From: Pelagibacterium xiamenense
Lineage (GTDB): Bacteria > Pseudomonadota > Alphaproteobacteria > Rhizobiales > Devosiaceae
Direction: 5' to 3'
DNA length: 64,000 nucleotides
NCBI RefSeq assembly: GCF_021166475.1
Contig: NZ_JAJOYS010000001.1
Coordinates: 124,001 to 188,000 of the forward strand
Both the position numbers and the translations under genes were made by a program. This document shows positions 10,485-18,391 of the stretch, piece by piece; positions within the stretch are counted from its first letter, which is position 1; each line of letters starts with the position of its first letter. The notes under the pieces were generated by a model. The model was given only the letters and a program-made list of their open reading frames with translations. It was not told the DNA's origin and made no database searches.

Positions 10485-12250
10485 GTCGACGCCTCCCGCC
10501 CCGCGACCGCCGGCTGGTTCTGCGCAATGAAATCCTCAGGCGCGCCGGGCACCGAATAGTCGTACGCCCAGCGGTAAACGACCGGCAGCTCCTTGCCCCA
10601 GTTCCCGTGCTCGGGCGGGGTCTTGGGCGTCTGCCATTCGAGCGAGGTCGCCCGCCACGGATTGCCGCCCGCGTGCTTGCCGTTCTTGAGGCTCCAGACG
10701 AGATTGAAGATGAAAACGAGCTGCGCGAACCCCACGATGAACGCCATCACCGAAATGAACGCGTTGAGCGCCATCGCCGAGTCGGGCACCACCGCGATGT
10801 CGGTGGTCTCGAAATACCGCCGCGGCGCGCCGGTCAGCCCGACATAGTGCATGGGGAAGAAGATGAGATAGGCGCCCACGAACGTCACCCAGAAGTGGAA
10901 CTTGCCCAGCCCTTCCGAGAGCATCCGCCCGGTGACCTTGGGATACCAGTGATAGATCGCCCCGAAGATCACCATGATCGGCGCCACCCCCATCACCATG
11001 TGGAAGTGCGCGACCACGAACATCGTGTCCGAGAGGGGCACGTCGATCACCACATTGCCCAGGAACAGCCCCGAAAGCCCGCCATTGACGAAGGTGACGA
11101 TGAACCCCAGCGCGAACAGCATGGGGGTCGTGAAGTGGATGTCCCCGCGCCAGAGCGTCAGCACCCAGTTATAGACCTTGATCGCCGTCGGAACCGCGAT
11201 GATGAGCGTCGTCGTGGCAAAGAAGAACCCGAAATAGGGGTTCATCCCGCTCACATACATGTGGTGCGCCCAAACGATGAAACTCAGCGCCCCGATGATG
11301 ACGATGGCCCACACCATCATCCGATATCCGAAGATGTTGCGCCGCGCGTGCGTCGCAATGAGGTCCGAGACGATCCCGAACGCCGGCAGCGCGACGATAT
11401 AGACCTCCGGGTGCCCGAAGAACCAGAAAAGGTGCTGAAAGAGGATCGGGCTGCCCCCGCCATAGCTCAATTGCTGACCGAACTCGACGAGCGTGGGCAT
11501 GAAGAAGCTCGTGCCCAAAAGCTTGTCGAACAACATCATGACCGCCGCGACAAAGAGCGCCGGGAACGCCAGGAGCGCCATCACGGTGGCAACGAAAATC
11601 CCCCAGACGGTCAAGGGCATGCGCATCAGCGTCATCCCCCGCGTGCGCGCCTGCAGGACGGTCACGGTATAGTTGAGCCCGCCCATCGTGAACCCGATGA
11701 TGAAAAGCGCCAGCGACACCAGCATCAGGATGATGCCGCCCTGCTGCCCGGGCGTGTTGGACATGATCGCCTGCGGCGGATAGAGCGTCCACCCCGCCCC
11801 CGTCGGACCGCCCGGCACGAAAAAGCTCGCAACCAGCACCAGCACCGCCACGAGATAGATCCAGTAGCTGAGCATATTGGCATAGGGGAACACCATGTCC
11901 CGCGCGCCTACCATCAGCGGGATGAGATAATTTCCGAACCCGCCCAGAAACAGCGCCGTCAAGAGATAAACCACCATGATCATCCCGTGCATGGTGATGA
12001 ACTGGTAGTAGGCTTCAGGGCTGATGAAATTGAACGTGCCGGGAAACCCCAATTGCAGCCGGATCAGCCACGAAAGCACCAGCGCCACGAACCCGATCCC
12101 GAACGCGGTGACCGCATATTGGATCGCGATGACCTTGGCGTCTTGGGAAAAGACGTATTTCGTCCACCAGCTCCTGGGGTGATAAAGTTCCATTTCCCCG
12201 AGCTCGGCCGGCGGGGCCGAAGCGCTCGCATCATGGGGAATATCCGCCAT
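10481..12250 (-). CDS. coxN: Cytochrome c oxidase subunit I (CoxN-like)
   Basis: Catalytic core subunit of an aa3-type heme-copper oxidase (589 residues, twelve helices plus tails). It reduces O2 to water and pumps protons. Metal ligands are visible: His in the ITMHGMIMV helix (heme a), HPEVY with the cross-linkable His/Tyr pair (CuB), the HH pair in IVWAHHMY (CuB), and HFHMV (heme a3 and heme a). The FGHPEVYI glutamate and GGLSGLFL block agree with A-type oxidases. The operon order coxM-coxN-coxO-coxP identifies it as the alternative, not the main cta-type, oxidase of rhizobia; expression conditions are not evident from the sequence. Confidence 0.93.
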   Translation of the reverse strand: MADIPHDASASAPPAELGEMELYHPRSWWTKYVFSQDAKVIAIQYAVTAFGIGFVALVLSWLIRLQLGFPGTFNFISPEAYYQFITMHGMIMVVYLLTALFLGGFGNYLIPLMVGARDMVFPYANMLSYWIYLVAVLVLVASFFVPGGPTGAGWTLYPPQAIMSNTPGQQGGIILMLVSLALFIIGFTMGGLNYTVTVLQARTRGMTLMRMPLTVWGIFVATVMALLAFPALFVAAVMMLFDKLLGTSFFMPTLVEFGQQLSYGGGSPILFQHLFWFFGHPEVYIVALPAFGIVSDLIATHARRNIFGYRMMVWAIVIIGALSFIVWAHHMYVSGMNPYFGFFFATTTLIIAVPTAIKVYNWVLTLWRGDIHFTTPMLFALGFIVTFVNGGLSGLFLGNVVIDVPLSDTMFVVAHFHMVMGVAPIMVIFGAIYHWYPKVTGRMLSEGLGKFHFWVTFVGAYLIFFPMHYVGLTGAPRRYFETTDIAVVPDSAMALNAFISVMAFIVGFAQLVFIFNLVWSLKNGKHAGGNPWRATSLEWQTPKTPPEHGNWGKELPVVYRWAYDYSVPGAPEDFIAQNQPAVAGREAST

Positions 12251-12285
12251 TTACCTCCTCCTCACGGCCCCTCCCCGGGGCCCAG

Positions 12286-13077
12286 TCACGACGCAAATTC
12301 CGCGAACGTCATCTGCGTGCCCAGCCATTGGTCGTATTCGTCCTGCGTGACGGCGCGGAACCCACCGCGCATATACGAATGCCCCGTGCCGCAAAGTTCC
12401 GCGCACAGGATCTCGTAGCTTCCCTCTTGTGTGAGCGTTGCCCAGAAATAGGTTACCGAGCCGGGGATCATGTCCATCTTGGCGCGGATCTCGGGCACGT
12501 AGAAATTGTGCAGCACATCGACCGAGCGCAGCCCGAACCGCACCGGCGCATCCACGGGCAGAACCAGCTCCCCGCCGATGATCATGTAGTCGTCCTGCCC
12601 CGCGGGGTCTTCCGGATCGATGCCCAGGGGATTGTCGAAATTGACGAACCGGTTGTCCGCGCGCCCAAGCTGTCCGTCCTCCCCGGGCAACCTGTAGTTC
12701 CAGAGCCATTGCTGGCCGATGACCTCGATCTCCATGGCATCCTCGGGCACCGAGACAAACTGCGCCCAGACGAACAGCCCCGGCGTCAGCATGGCGATGA
12801 CGCCCGCCGCCGTCAGCGTCACGAGCCACGTCTCGAGCCGTTTGTTCTCTGGCTCGTAACGCGCGGTATTCCCGTCCCGATGCCGGAAGCGGAAAAGGCA
12901 GTAGGCCATGAACAGAACCACTGCGGCAAAAACGATCCCCGTGATCCAGAAGGTGAGGATCGTCGTATCGTCGATATAGCCCCAGTTCGAGGCCAGCGGC
13001 GGAAACCACCACGGGCTTAAAAGGTGGAACGCGATCGATCCCACCACAACGGCAACCATCACCCACGCAACAACCAT
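12286..13077 (-). CDS. coxM: Cytochrome c oxidase subunit II (CoxM-like)
   Basis: CuA-carrying subunit II (263 residues) that accepts electrons from cytochrome c. Two helices lie in the N-terminal part, then a periplasmic cupredoxin domain with a full CuA set: His190 (DVLHNFYVP), Cys225, Glu227, Cys229, His233 and Met236 (CAELCGTGHSYM). There is no heme c domain, so it is not a caa3-type subunit. I chose the ATG for MVVAWVM because of the AAGGTGAGG ribosome site upstream. First gene of the leftward coxMNOP operon; a good promoter lies about 335 bp upstream. Confidence 0.92.
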   Translation of the reverse strand: MVVAWVMVAVVVGSIAFHLLSPWWFPPLASNWGYIDDTTILTFWITGIVFAAVVLFMAYCLFRFRHRDGNTARYEPENKRLETWLVTLTAAGVIAMLTPGLFVWAQFVSVPEDAMEIEVIGQQWLWNYRLPGEDGQLGRADNRFVNFDNPLGIDPEDPAGQDDYMIIGGELVLPVDAPVRFGLRSVDVLHNFYVPEIRAKMDMIPGSVTYFWATLTQEGSYEILCAELCGTGHSYMRGGFRAVTQDEYDQWLGTQMTFAEFAS

Positions 13078-13409
13078 CGTGCCCTCACCTTCCTTCCGGA
13101 GAGAGAACATCGCACGCCAGAACCAGCCCTCTTGCGAGGTGAAATCCTGGCCGGGTCATACCCTCAAATGGCGATGTGGTCGTATGCATGGCCACGCTCC
13201 GCGCATCACCCCTCCCGGCGACCTGAATGCTTGGAACAGACTCGACGCAATTCTAAACGTAGCGCAAATATCCCGGCGCTGTCGGGTATGCATATACGTA
13301 AGTAAGTCTGCCGCTTTTGTTTCCAGGCTCCAAGAGCCTATGCGACAGGAATACCCCTCACACCTTCAACCCGACTTTGCTGGTATTGAAGACGACTTGG
13401 AATACGCAA

Positions 13410-13438
13410 ATAATCTCATTGGTTTGGCTGGGTGTCAA
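13410..13438 (-). promoter_or_regulatory. Likely sigma-70-type promoter of coxMNOP
   Basis: On the minus strand, a perfect -35 TTGACA is followed after 17 bp by GATTAT (4 of 6 matches to TATAAT). Transcription would start near 13403 and give a leader of about 325 nt before coxM. The gap of about 480 bp between coxM and the cytochrome c gene holds no recognisable protein gene. Confidence 0.55.
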
Positions 13439-13489
13439 CTGAACCCTCCGCGCCGGCAACCCGGATGTTCGCTGCGCACGAAACGCCAC

Positions 13490-13534
13490 CCGGCACAGCC
13501 CGTGCCGGTTCGTCAGGGCGATCGGATCGCCCTG
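13490..13534. other. Two adjacent strong hairpins downstream of the cytochrome c gene
   Basis: Stem CCGGCAC/GTGCCGG with loop AGCCC (13490-13508), and CAGGGCGATC/GATCGCCCTG around a single base (13514-13534). They lie just past the end of the leftward cytochrome c gene and probably end or protect its mRNA, though neither has a T-run. Confidence 0.45.
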
Positions 13535-13563
13535 CCGTCTTTCTGATGTGCGCGAAGTTCAGC

Positions 13564-13983
13564 CTATTGCGCGGCCGGATTGCCCTCTTCGTCGAACTGG
13601 GCGAGATAGGCAATGACGTTCGCCCGGTCCGCTTCCTCGGGCAGCCCTGGGAACGCCATGCGGGTGCCCGGCAGGAATTGCTGCGGCGCTTCAAGGAAGG
13701 CCATCAGCGCCTCGACATCCCATGTGACACCCGAATTCTTCATCGCGTCCGAATAGTTGAAACCCTCAACACTGCCCGCGGGCTGGTTCACCACACCGTT
13801 GAGCGCCGGCCCGACCGTGTTGACCGCGCCCGGCCCGACCCGATGGCAGGCCATGCACCGCGTGAAAACCTGCTCGCCCGCGGCCGGGTCGCCGGAAACC
13901 TCCTGGCCCGCCGCCGCGCCCGGCGCCAGCATCATCACGCCCAGCCCGATCGCCCCGACGCGCGCTTTCCAGTCAATATGCAT
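13564..13983 (-). CDS. Class I cytochrome c, periplasmic
   Basis: Soluble c-type cytochrome of 139 residues. A signal peptide (cleavage after about APGAAAG, residues 20-26) is followed by one heme site CMACH (Cys43, Cys46, His47) and the sixth ligand Met109 in GTRMAFPG. The pattern GPALNGVV and the C-terminal helix VIAYLAQF place it with the mitochondrial-like cytochrome c2/c550 group. It is a plausible electron donor for the oxidase encoded next door, matured by the Ccm proteins in this window. The start has an excellent AGGAGGA ribosome site; longer in-frame extensions were rejected. Confidence 0.92.
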   Translation of the reverse strand: MHIDWKARVGAIGLGVMMLAPGAAAGQEVSGDPAAGEQVFTRCMACHRVGPGAVNTVGPALNGVVNQPAGSVEGFNYSDAMKNSGVTWDVEALMAFLEAPQQFLPGTRMAFPGLPEEADRANVIAYLAQFDEEGNPAAQ

Positions 13984-13999
13984 AGCTTTCCTCCTCCTT

Positions 14000-14011
14000 T
14001 GAACGCGTTCA
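14000..14011. promoter_or_regulatory. 12-bp perfect palindrome before the cytochrome c gene
   Basis: TGAACGCGTTCA, ending 16 bp upstream of the start codon and directly next to the ribosome site. The CG-centred palindrome resembles LacI-family operators, but no cognate regulator is seen nearby. The remaining sequence up to the tRNA terminator shows nothing else I can support. Confidence 0.3.
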
Positions 14012-14237
14012 CGACGCAAACGAGGACCTTTGGGCGCCCGTCGTTACCGACGGGAAGCGCCTGCACGAATAACGCGGCGCCATCGCCTGCCTCGCATCGC
14101 CCAATCAAACGCCCAAGCCCCGGCCTTCGATCCCGCGCGCACTGCCGCGGCATTGCGAAGGGGGTGCTTTTATGGATCAGTGTACGCGGTTATGGGCCGT
14201 CTGGCTATCGGCTCCGATCCGGACCCGAATCGCGCGC

Positions 14238-14265
14238 AAACAAAAAGGGCCCTTGCGGACCCTTT
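14238..14265 (-). terminator. Rho-independent terminator of the tRNA-Gly gene
   Basis: Minus-strand stem AAAGGGTCC / GGGCCCTTT (9 bp, one G-U) with loop GCAA and a T-rich tail (TTTTTGTTTG pattern), 28 bp after the tRNA. Confidence 0.8.
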
Positions 14266-14292
14266 GCACCGAGATCACGTGTCCCGGAAAAT

Positions 14293-14367
14293 TGGAGCGG
14301 GCGATGAGATTCGAACTCACGACCCCAACCTTGGCAAGGTTGTGCTCTACCCCTGAGCTACGCCCGC
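14293..14367 (-). tRNA. tRNA-Gly (GCC anticodon)
   Basis: Cloverleaf on the minus strand: acceptor GCGGGCG / CGCCCGC with discriminator T and an encoded CCA end; D-arm region GCTCAGGGGTAGAGC; anticodon arm CAACC-TTGCCAA-GGTTG with anticodon GCC; T-arm with GTTCGAATC. It reads glycine codons GGC and GGU. It is a single-gene unit with its own terminator. Confidence 0.97.
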
Positions 14368-14582
14368 ACTCCATATCGCCGCGTCCCTTGGCAGCGACGC
14401 GATGCGCGCCTATATGCCCAACCGGGCGATCAATTGCAACCCATATTTTGCGCGTTTTTAAGCGCTACCGAGTCTTCGGTTAACAACCCCGGTTCCGCGC
14501 TGCTTTGCAGACCCCGCGCCCATGGTGTAAAGGGTCTGACGAAACTCCCGGCGCGCCCGCGCAACAAAAGGACAGGCGGATC

Positions 14583-15518
14583 ATGGACCTCACGATGAAC
14601 GCGAACGCCACCGGCGCCCAGGGTGCGCTGATCGTCGACTCCTCGACGGCGAACTTTCAGGCCGACGTGATCGACGCTTCGCGTACCACACCTGTTCTTG
14701 TCGATTTCTGGGCGCCCTGGTGCGGCCCGTGCAAGACCCTCACCCCGGCGCTCGAGCGCGTCGTGACGGCGCTTCAGGGCAAGGTCAAGCTCGTCAAGAT
14801 CAATGTCGACGAGAACCAGGCGCTCGCCGGTCAGCTTGGTGTCCAGTCGATCCCGACGGTCTTCGGCTTCGTCGGCGGCCGGCCTGTCGACGGTTTCATG
14901 GGCGCCATAGCCGAATCCGAAATCGCGAAGTTCTGCCAGAAGCTCATCGACGGCGCCGCGCGCGCCGGGGTCAAGAACCAGTCCGAGGGCGAAAGCCAGA
15001 TCGAAGCTGCGCTCGAGGGGGCGCGGCAGGCGCTTGAAGCCGAGGATTACGAGCGCGCCTACCAGATCTACGCGCTCGTCCTCCAGCACGTCCCAGACAG
15101 CCAGCCCGCACTCGTCGGCGTTGCGACGGTCCAGTTCAAAACCGGCGATCTCGAGGCCGCCAAACAGACCCTCGCCATGCTGCCCGAGGACGCAAGCAAC
15201 GCCGACGGCGAAGCGCTCGCAAGGGCCATCGCCCTGGCCGAGGAGGCCGAAAAGCTTGGCGATCCCGAAGCGCTCAAGACCCGGCTCGCCGGCGACCCGG
15301 ACGACCACGCGGCCCGGTTCGATCTCGCCATGATCCATAACGCACGCGGCGAAAAACTCGAGGCCGCCCAGGCGCTGATCGAAATCATGCGCCGCGACCG
15401 CGAATGGCGCGAAGATGGTGCGCGGCTCAAGCTTCTTGAGCTGTTCGAGGCCTGGGGACCCAAGGACCAGGCAACAATGAAGGGCCGCCGTCTCCTCTCG
15501 GCGCTGCTTTTCCGCTAA
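14583..15518 (+). CDS. cnoX: Thioredoxin-domain co-chaperone CnoX (YbbN)
   Basis: Protein of 311 residues with an N-terminal thioredoxin domain bearing WCGPC (Cys47, Cys50) and the cis-proline segment QSIPTVFGF, followed by a TPR-like helical C-terminal half (repeated LE-A-A / A-LAMLPEDA type helices). In E. coli the relative CnoX/YbbN is a chaperedoxin that protects substrates from oxidation and hands them to GroEL. Unlike E. coli YbbN, the CxxC is intact here, as in most alphaproteobacteria. The ATG follows AAGGACAGG. It probably forms a short operon with the two genes downstream (gaps 38 and 5 bp). Confidence 0.9.
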   Translation: MDLTMNANATGAQGALIVDSSTANFQADVIDASRTTPVLVDFWAPWCGPCKTLTPALERVVTALQGKVKLVKINVDENQALAGQLGVQSIPTVFGFVGGRPVDGFMGAIAESEIAKFCQKLIDGAARAGVKNQSEGESQIEAALEGARQALEAEDYERAYQIYALVLQHVPDSQPALVGVATVQFKTGDLEAAKQTLAMLPEDASNADGEALARAIALAEEAEKLGDPEALKTRLAGDPDDHAARFDLAMIHNARGEKLEAAQALIEIMRRDREWREDGARLKLLELFEAWGPKDQATMKGRRLLSALLFR

Positions 15519-15556
15519 ACTGGCCAGGCTTGGACCGGCCCAAACAAGGACATTTC

Positions 15557-16219
15557 ATGCGCCGCCCGCACTCGACATCCGATCTGCCCGAGCTTCTGGC
15601 GCTCTTTCCGCTCTCCAAGGCGCTTCTGCTGCCCGGCGCGCAGCGGCCGCTCAACATCTTTGAGCCGCGCTTTGTCGAAATGATCGACGACGCGCTTGCC
15701 GGCAACCGGCTGATCGGGCTCATCCAGCCCACTGAACGGACGAACGAGGAAGCCCCCCGCGGCCCCGTCGGCATCGAAGAGGTCGGCTGTATCGGCCGCA
15801 TCGTTCATTTCGAGGAGCAGGAGGAAAACCGCTACTTCGTCGTTCTTGAGGGCGTCAGCCGCTTCGACCTCGTCGAGGAGGTAACCACCGCGACGCCGTA
15901 CCGTCAGGCCAGGATCTCCACCGCCCGCTACGACAACGACTTCACCCCCGAGCTCGGCGTCGACCGAATCGACCGGGCACGGCTCCTTGCGGTCTTGCGT
16001 GAATATGCCGAATTTTCAGGCATCGATGTGGATTGGGAAGAAGTCGAACAGACCGATACCGGCCAACTGGTCAATCTCGGCGCCATGCTCAGCCCCTATG
16101 GCGCCAAGGAAAAGCAGGCGCTTTTGGAGGCCCCCACGCAGTTCGAGCGGGCCGAAACGCTTATCGCGCTCGCTGAAATGGAGATGGCCCGCGCCCGGCA
16201 GGGCGCCGTGCTGCAATAG
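15557..16219 (+). CDS. LON peptidase substrate-binding domain protein
   Basis: Protein of 220 residues consisting only of the N-terminal substrate-recognition domain of Lon protease (PF02190): LPLS/FPLSKALLLPGAQRPLNIFEPRFVEM-type start, GCIGRIVHFEEQEENRY and FDLVEE strands, then a helical tail. It has no ATPase or protease part. Such stand-alone LON-domain proteins are widespread in alphaproteobacteria; their role is not established, perhaps as adaptor. The ribosome site AAGGA precedes the ATG. It lies between cnoX and a Trm112-like gene, the usual order in relatives. Confidence 0.88.
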   Translation: MRRPHSTSDLPELLALFPLSKALLLPGAQRPLNIFEPRFVEMIDDALAGNRLIGLIQPTERTNEEAPRGPVGIEEVGCIGRIVHFEEQEENRYFVVLEGVSRFDLVEEVTTATPYRQARISTARYDNDFTPELGVDRIDRARLLAVLREYAEFSGIDVDWEEVEQTDTGQLVNLGAMLSPYGAKEKQALLEAPTQFERAETLIALAEMEMARARQGAVLQ

Positions 16220-16224
16220 GTCCC

Positions 16225-16437
16225 ATGCCGAGCGACCCGCGCCACGAGCTCGACCCCAGAACGCTCGAGATGCTTGTCTGCCCGATCACCAAGACCCGGC
16301 TGGTCTTTTCCCAAGACAAGACCGAACTCATCTCAATCGTCGCCCGCCGCGCCTTTCCCATCGTCAAGGGCGTGCCCTTGCTGGTCGAAGACGCGGCACG
16401 GGTCGTCGAAGAGGACGAAATCGACCGGCTGCGGTAA
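16225..16437 (+). CDS. Trm112-like (UPF0434/YcaR) small protein
   Basis: A 70-residue protein with the family core LEMLVCPITKTRLVF and AFPIVKGVPLLVEDAAR. Trm112 in eukaryotes and archaea activates methyltransferases; the bacterial YcaR-like relatives are short and of uncertain function. Only one Cys remains of the zinc-ribbon motif, which is normal for this bacterial branch. It begins 5 bp after the LON-domain gene, so it is cotranscribed. Convergent with ubiH, 27 bp away. Confidence 0.87.
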   Translation: MPSDPRHELDPRTLEMLVCPITKTRLVFSQDKTELISIVARRAFPIVKGVPLLVEDAARVVEEDEIDRLR

Positions 16438-16464
16438 GCGCCGGGCCTGTTGCGAGGACAGCCC

Positions 16465-17697
16465 TTAAAGCGCAACCCCCCGCAGGAGCTTCGCCCCGTC
16501 GGCCCCTGCCGCGTGCCGGATCAGCCCCTGCTTGACCGGCCCGAACCGGTCCACCATGGAAAGCCCGAAGTCCCGCAGCGCGCGCACCGGCGCCAGATCG
16601 TTGGAAAAGAGCCGGTTGAGCCCGTCGGTCATCCCCGCCATCAGCGCGGTATCGAACCGCCGCAGCCGTTCGTAGCGCGCCAGAACGTCTGCCGCGCCGT
16701 GGTCTTCCCCCAGCCGCATGGCATCGACCAGCACCTCGGCCAGCGCCGCGACGTCCTTCAATCCCAGATTGAGCCCTTGCCCGGCAATCGGGTGGATGAC
16801 ATGCGCCGCATCCCCGATCAAGGCGATCCGATCGCCCGCGAACCGGCGCGCCAGTTTGAGCCCCAGCGGGAAGGCCTGCACCGCGTCGGCCACCTCGACC
16901 GCCCCCAGGCTCGCCCCCATCACCGCCTCGATTTCCCCGGCCAGCGCAGCCTTGTCCATCTCCACGAGCGTCCGCGCGCGTTCGGGAGTCTCTGTCCAGA
17001 CGAGTGAGGAAAAATTGCCCTTGAGCGGCAGCGAGGCAAACGGACCGGTCGGCCGGAAGTGTTCGTAAGCCGTATCCTCATGCGGCAATTCGTGCCCGAT
17101 GGTCGTTACTATGCCGGACTGTTTGTAGTCGTGCGCGAAGACGTCGATCTTCGCCATGCCGCGCAGCGCCGAATTGCCCCCGTCCGCAGCCACCGCCAGC
17201 GGTGCGGTCAGAATGCGCCCATCCTCCAGCGTCACCTTCGCGCGCCCGCCATGCCCGGTAAACCCCGCGATCCCGGCGGGCGCATAAAGCGCCACCTGGC
17301 CCTCGGCGGCATCGAGCAGCGCTTTCGCGCTCGCGGTGTTGGGGACCATATGCGCAAAGGCCTCGCCCGGTCCGACCTCGCCCGCGAAGCTCAAGAACAA
17401 AGGCCGCGCGATGTCGCCAGCCCCCGAATCGGTGATCTTCATGGCGCGAATCGGGTTTGCCGCGTCCGCCATCCCCGGCCAGACGCCGATTGCCTCGAAC
17501 ACCCGCCGCACGCCCGCGGCGATCGCGGATGCGCGCGCATCCTTGGGCACCGAAAGCGGCCGGCGGTCGACGAGCGCGACATCGATCCCCGGCACCGAGC
17601 GCGCGAGCGCCACCGCGAGCGTCAATCCCACCGGACCGCCGCCGACAATGATGACGTCGTGACCCGTCCCGGAGGCTTGTGCCGTTTTCTCAGCCAT
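16465..17697 (-). CDS. ubiH: UbiH/UbiF/COQ6-family FAD monooxygenase (ubiquinone biosynthesis)
   Basis: Flavin hydroxylase of 410 residues acting on the ubiquinone ring. The FAD-binding GxGxxG motif is IIVGGGPVGLTLAVALA near the N-terminus; the DG-type and second FAD motif GDAAHVIHPIAGQGLNLGLKD lies at about two-thirds of the length. RxxALS-like and FPL-L-A blocks agree with the UbiH/COQ6 group. Which ring position it hydroxylates cannot be decided, since alphaproteobacterial members (UbiL, UbiM and others) vary in specificity. The ATG for MAEKTAQ was chosen over a longer extension lacking similarity. Divergent from glnK. Confidence 0.88.
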   Translation of the reverse strand: MAEKTAQASGTGHDVIIVGGGPVGLTLAVALARSVPGIDVALVDRRPLSVPKDARASAIAAGVRRVFEAIGVWPGMADAANPIRAMKITDSGAGDIARPLFLSFAGEVGPGEAFAHMVPNTASAKALLDAAEGQVALYAPAGIAGFTGHGGRAKVTLEDGRILTAPLAVAADGGNSALRGMAKIDVFAHDYKQSGIVTTIGHELPHEDTAYEHFRPTGPFASLPLKGNFSSLVWTETPERARTLVEMDKAALAGEIEAVMGASLGAVEVADAVQAFPLGLKLARRFAGDRIALIGDAAHVIHPIAGQGLNLGLKDVAALAEVLVDAMRLGEDHGAADVLARYERLRRFDTALMAGMTDGLNRLFSNDLAPVRALRDFGLSMVDRFGPVKQGLIRHAAGADGAKLLRGVAL

Positions 17698-17860
17698 GTC
17701 GTCAGCGCCTCGCCGCGTTCGATCCAGATGCTCGGTAAGCGCCAAGAGTGCACCCGCGTTCCCCACCGGGCAAGCCGCATTTGGCCGCAGGCTTGTCATC
17801 CGCTTGCGCGGTCCCAGCGCTGCAAATTTGTTCACCTCTTGTTAAAGATGGGAATTTTTG

Positions 17861-17877
17861 TGCACATTTTTTGTGCA
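17861..17877. promoter_or_regulatory. NtrC-type enhancer site upstream of glnK
   Basis: Dyad TGCAC-N7-GTGCA, the half-sites and spacing of known NtrC sites, placed about 88-104 bp upstream of a sigma-54-like -24 element, the usual enhancer distance. Confidence 0.65.
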
Positions 17878-17964
17878 TTCAAGAATGTGTCAGGACTGGG
17901 GCACGTTTCACCCCCTCCGACATATGCGTTGTTTTTCAACGACTTGAAACGATTTCGGACAGTT

Positions 17965-17980
17965 TGGCACGGCTTTTGAG
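17965..17980 (+). promoter_or_regulatory. Sigma-54-type promoter of glnK-amtB
   Basis: TGGCAC-N5-TTGAG gives the -24 GG and -12 region with exact GG-N10-G spacing; the only departure from consensus is GA in place of GC at -12. It lies 44 bp before glnK and downstream of the NtrC-like dyad. Confidence 0.6.
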
Positions 17981-18023
17981 TCCAGATGAGCCGTGTCAGG
18001 TGCGGAATCGGAAAGGAGCACCC

Positions 18024-18362
18024 ATGAAACTGCTTACTGCAATCATAAAGCCGTCACGGCTCGAGGAAGTGCGTCAGGCTCTCAATTCGCTCGACGTACA
18101 CGGAATGACCGTGACCGAAGTCAAGGGGTACGGGCGCCAGAAGGGCCATTCCGAGATCTATCGCGGGACCGAATACGCCGTTCACTTCCTGCCCAAACTG
18201 AAGGTTGAGATCGCCGTGGACGCCGCCCAGGTCGACGCGGTCGCCAGCGCGATCAAGGACGCTGCCCAGACCGGCCGGATCGGCGATGGCAAGATTTTCA
18301 TCCTCGATCTCGAACAGGCGATCCGCATCCGCACCGGCGAAACCGGTACGGACGCGCTTTGA
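18024..18362 (+). CDS. glnK: Nitrogen regulatory P-II protein GlnK
   Basis: P-II signal protein of 112 residues. Trimeric P-II senses 2-oxoglutarate and ATP/ADP and, when unmodified, docks on AmtB to block ammonium entry. The T-loop Tyr51, the uridylylation site, sits in YRGTEYAVHFLPK; the B-loop TGRIGDGKIFI and C-loop IRIRTGETG are intact. The ribosome site is GAAAGGAG. It precedes amtB by 29 bp, the classic glnK-amtB operon, and the upstream NtrC and sigma-54 elements predict induction by nitrogen limitation. Confidence 0.97.
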   Translation: MKLLTAIIKPSRLEEVRQALNSLDVHGMTVTEVKGYGRQKGHSEIYRGTEYAVHFLPKLKVEIAVDAAQVDAVASAIKDAAQTGRIGDGKIFILDLEQAIRIRTGETGTDAL

Positions 18363-18391
18363 ACGCCTGGCGCTCACTTAGGGGAAAGATT

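Noticed and set aside
10607-12418. About 600-codon open frame opposite coxN
   Set aside because: Antisense shadow; Arg/Asp/His-rich translation with no domain, whereas coxN shows all heme and copper ligands.
13079-13546. Possible 155-codon plus-strand gene in the gap between coxM and the cytochrome c gene
   Set aside because: No ribosome site, no recognisable domain, and codon use unlike the neighbours; the region instead carries a good minus-strand promoter and hairpins.
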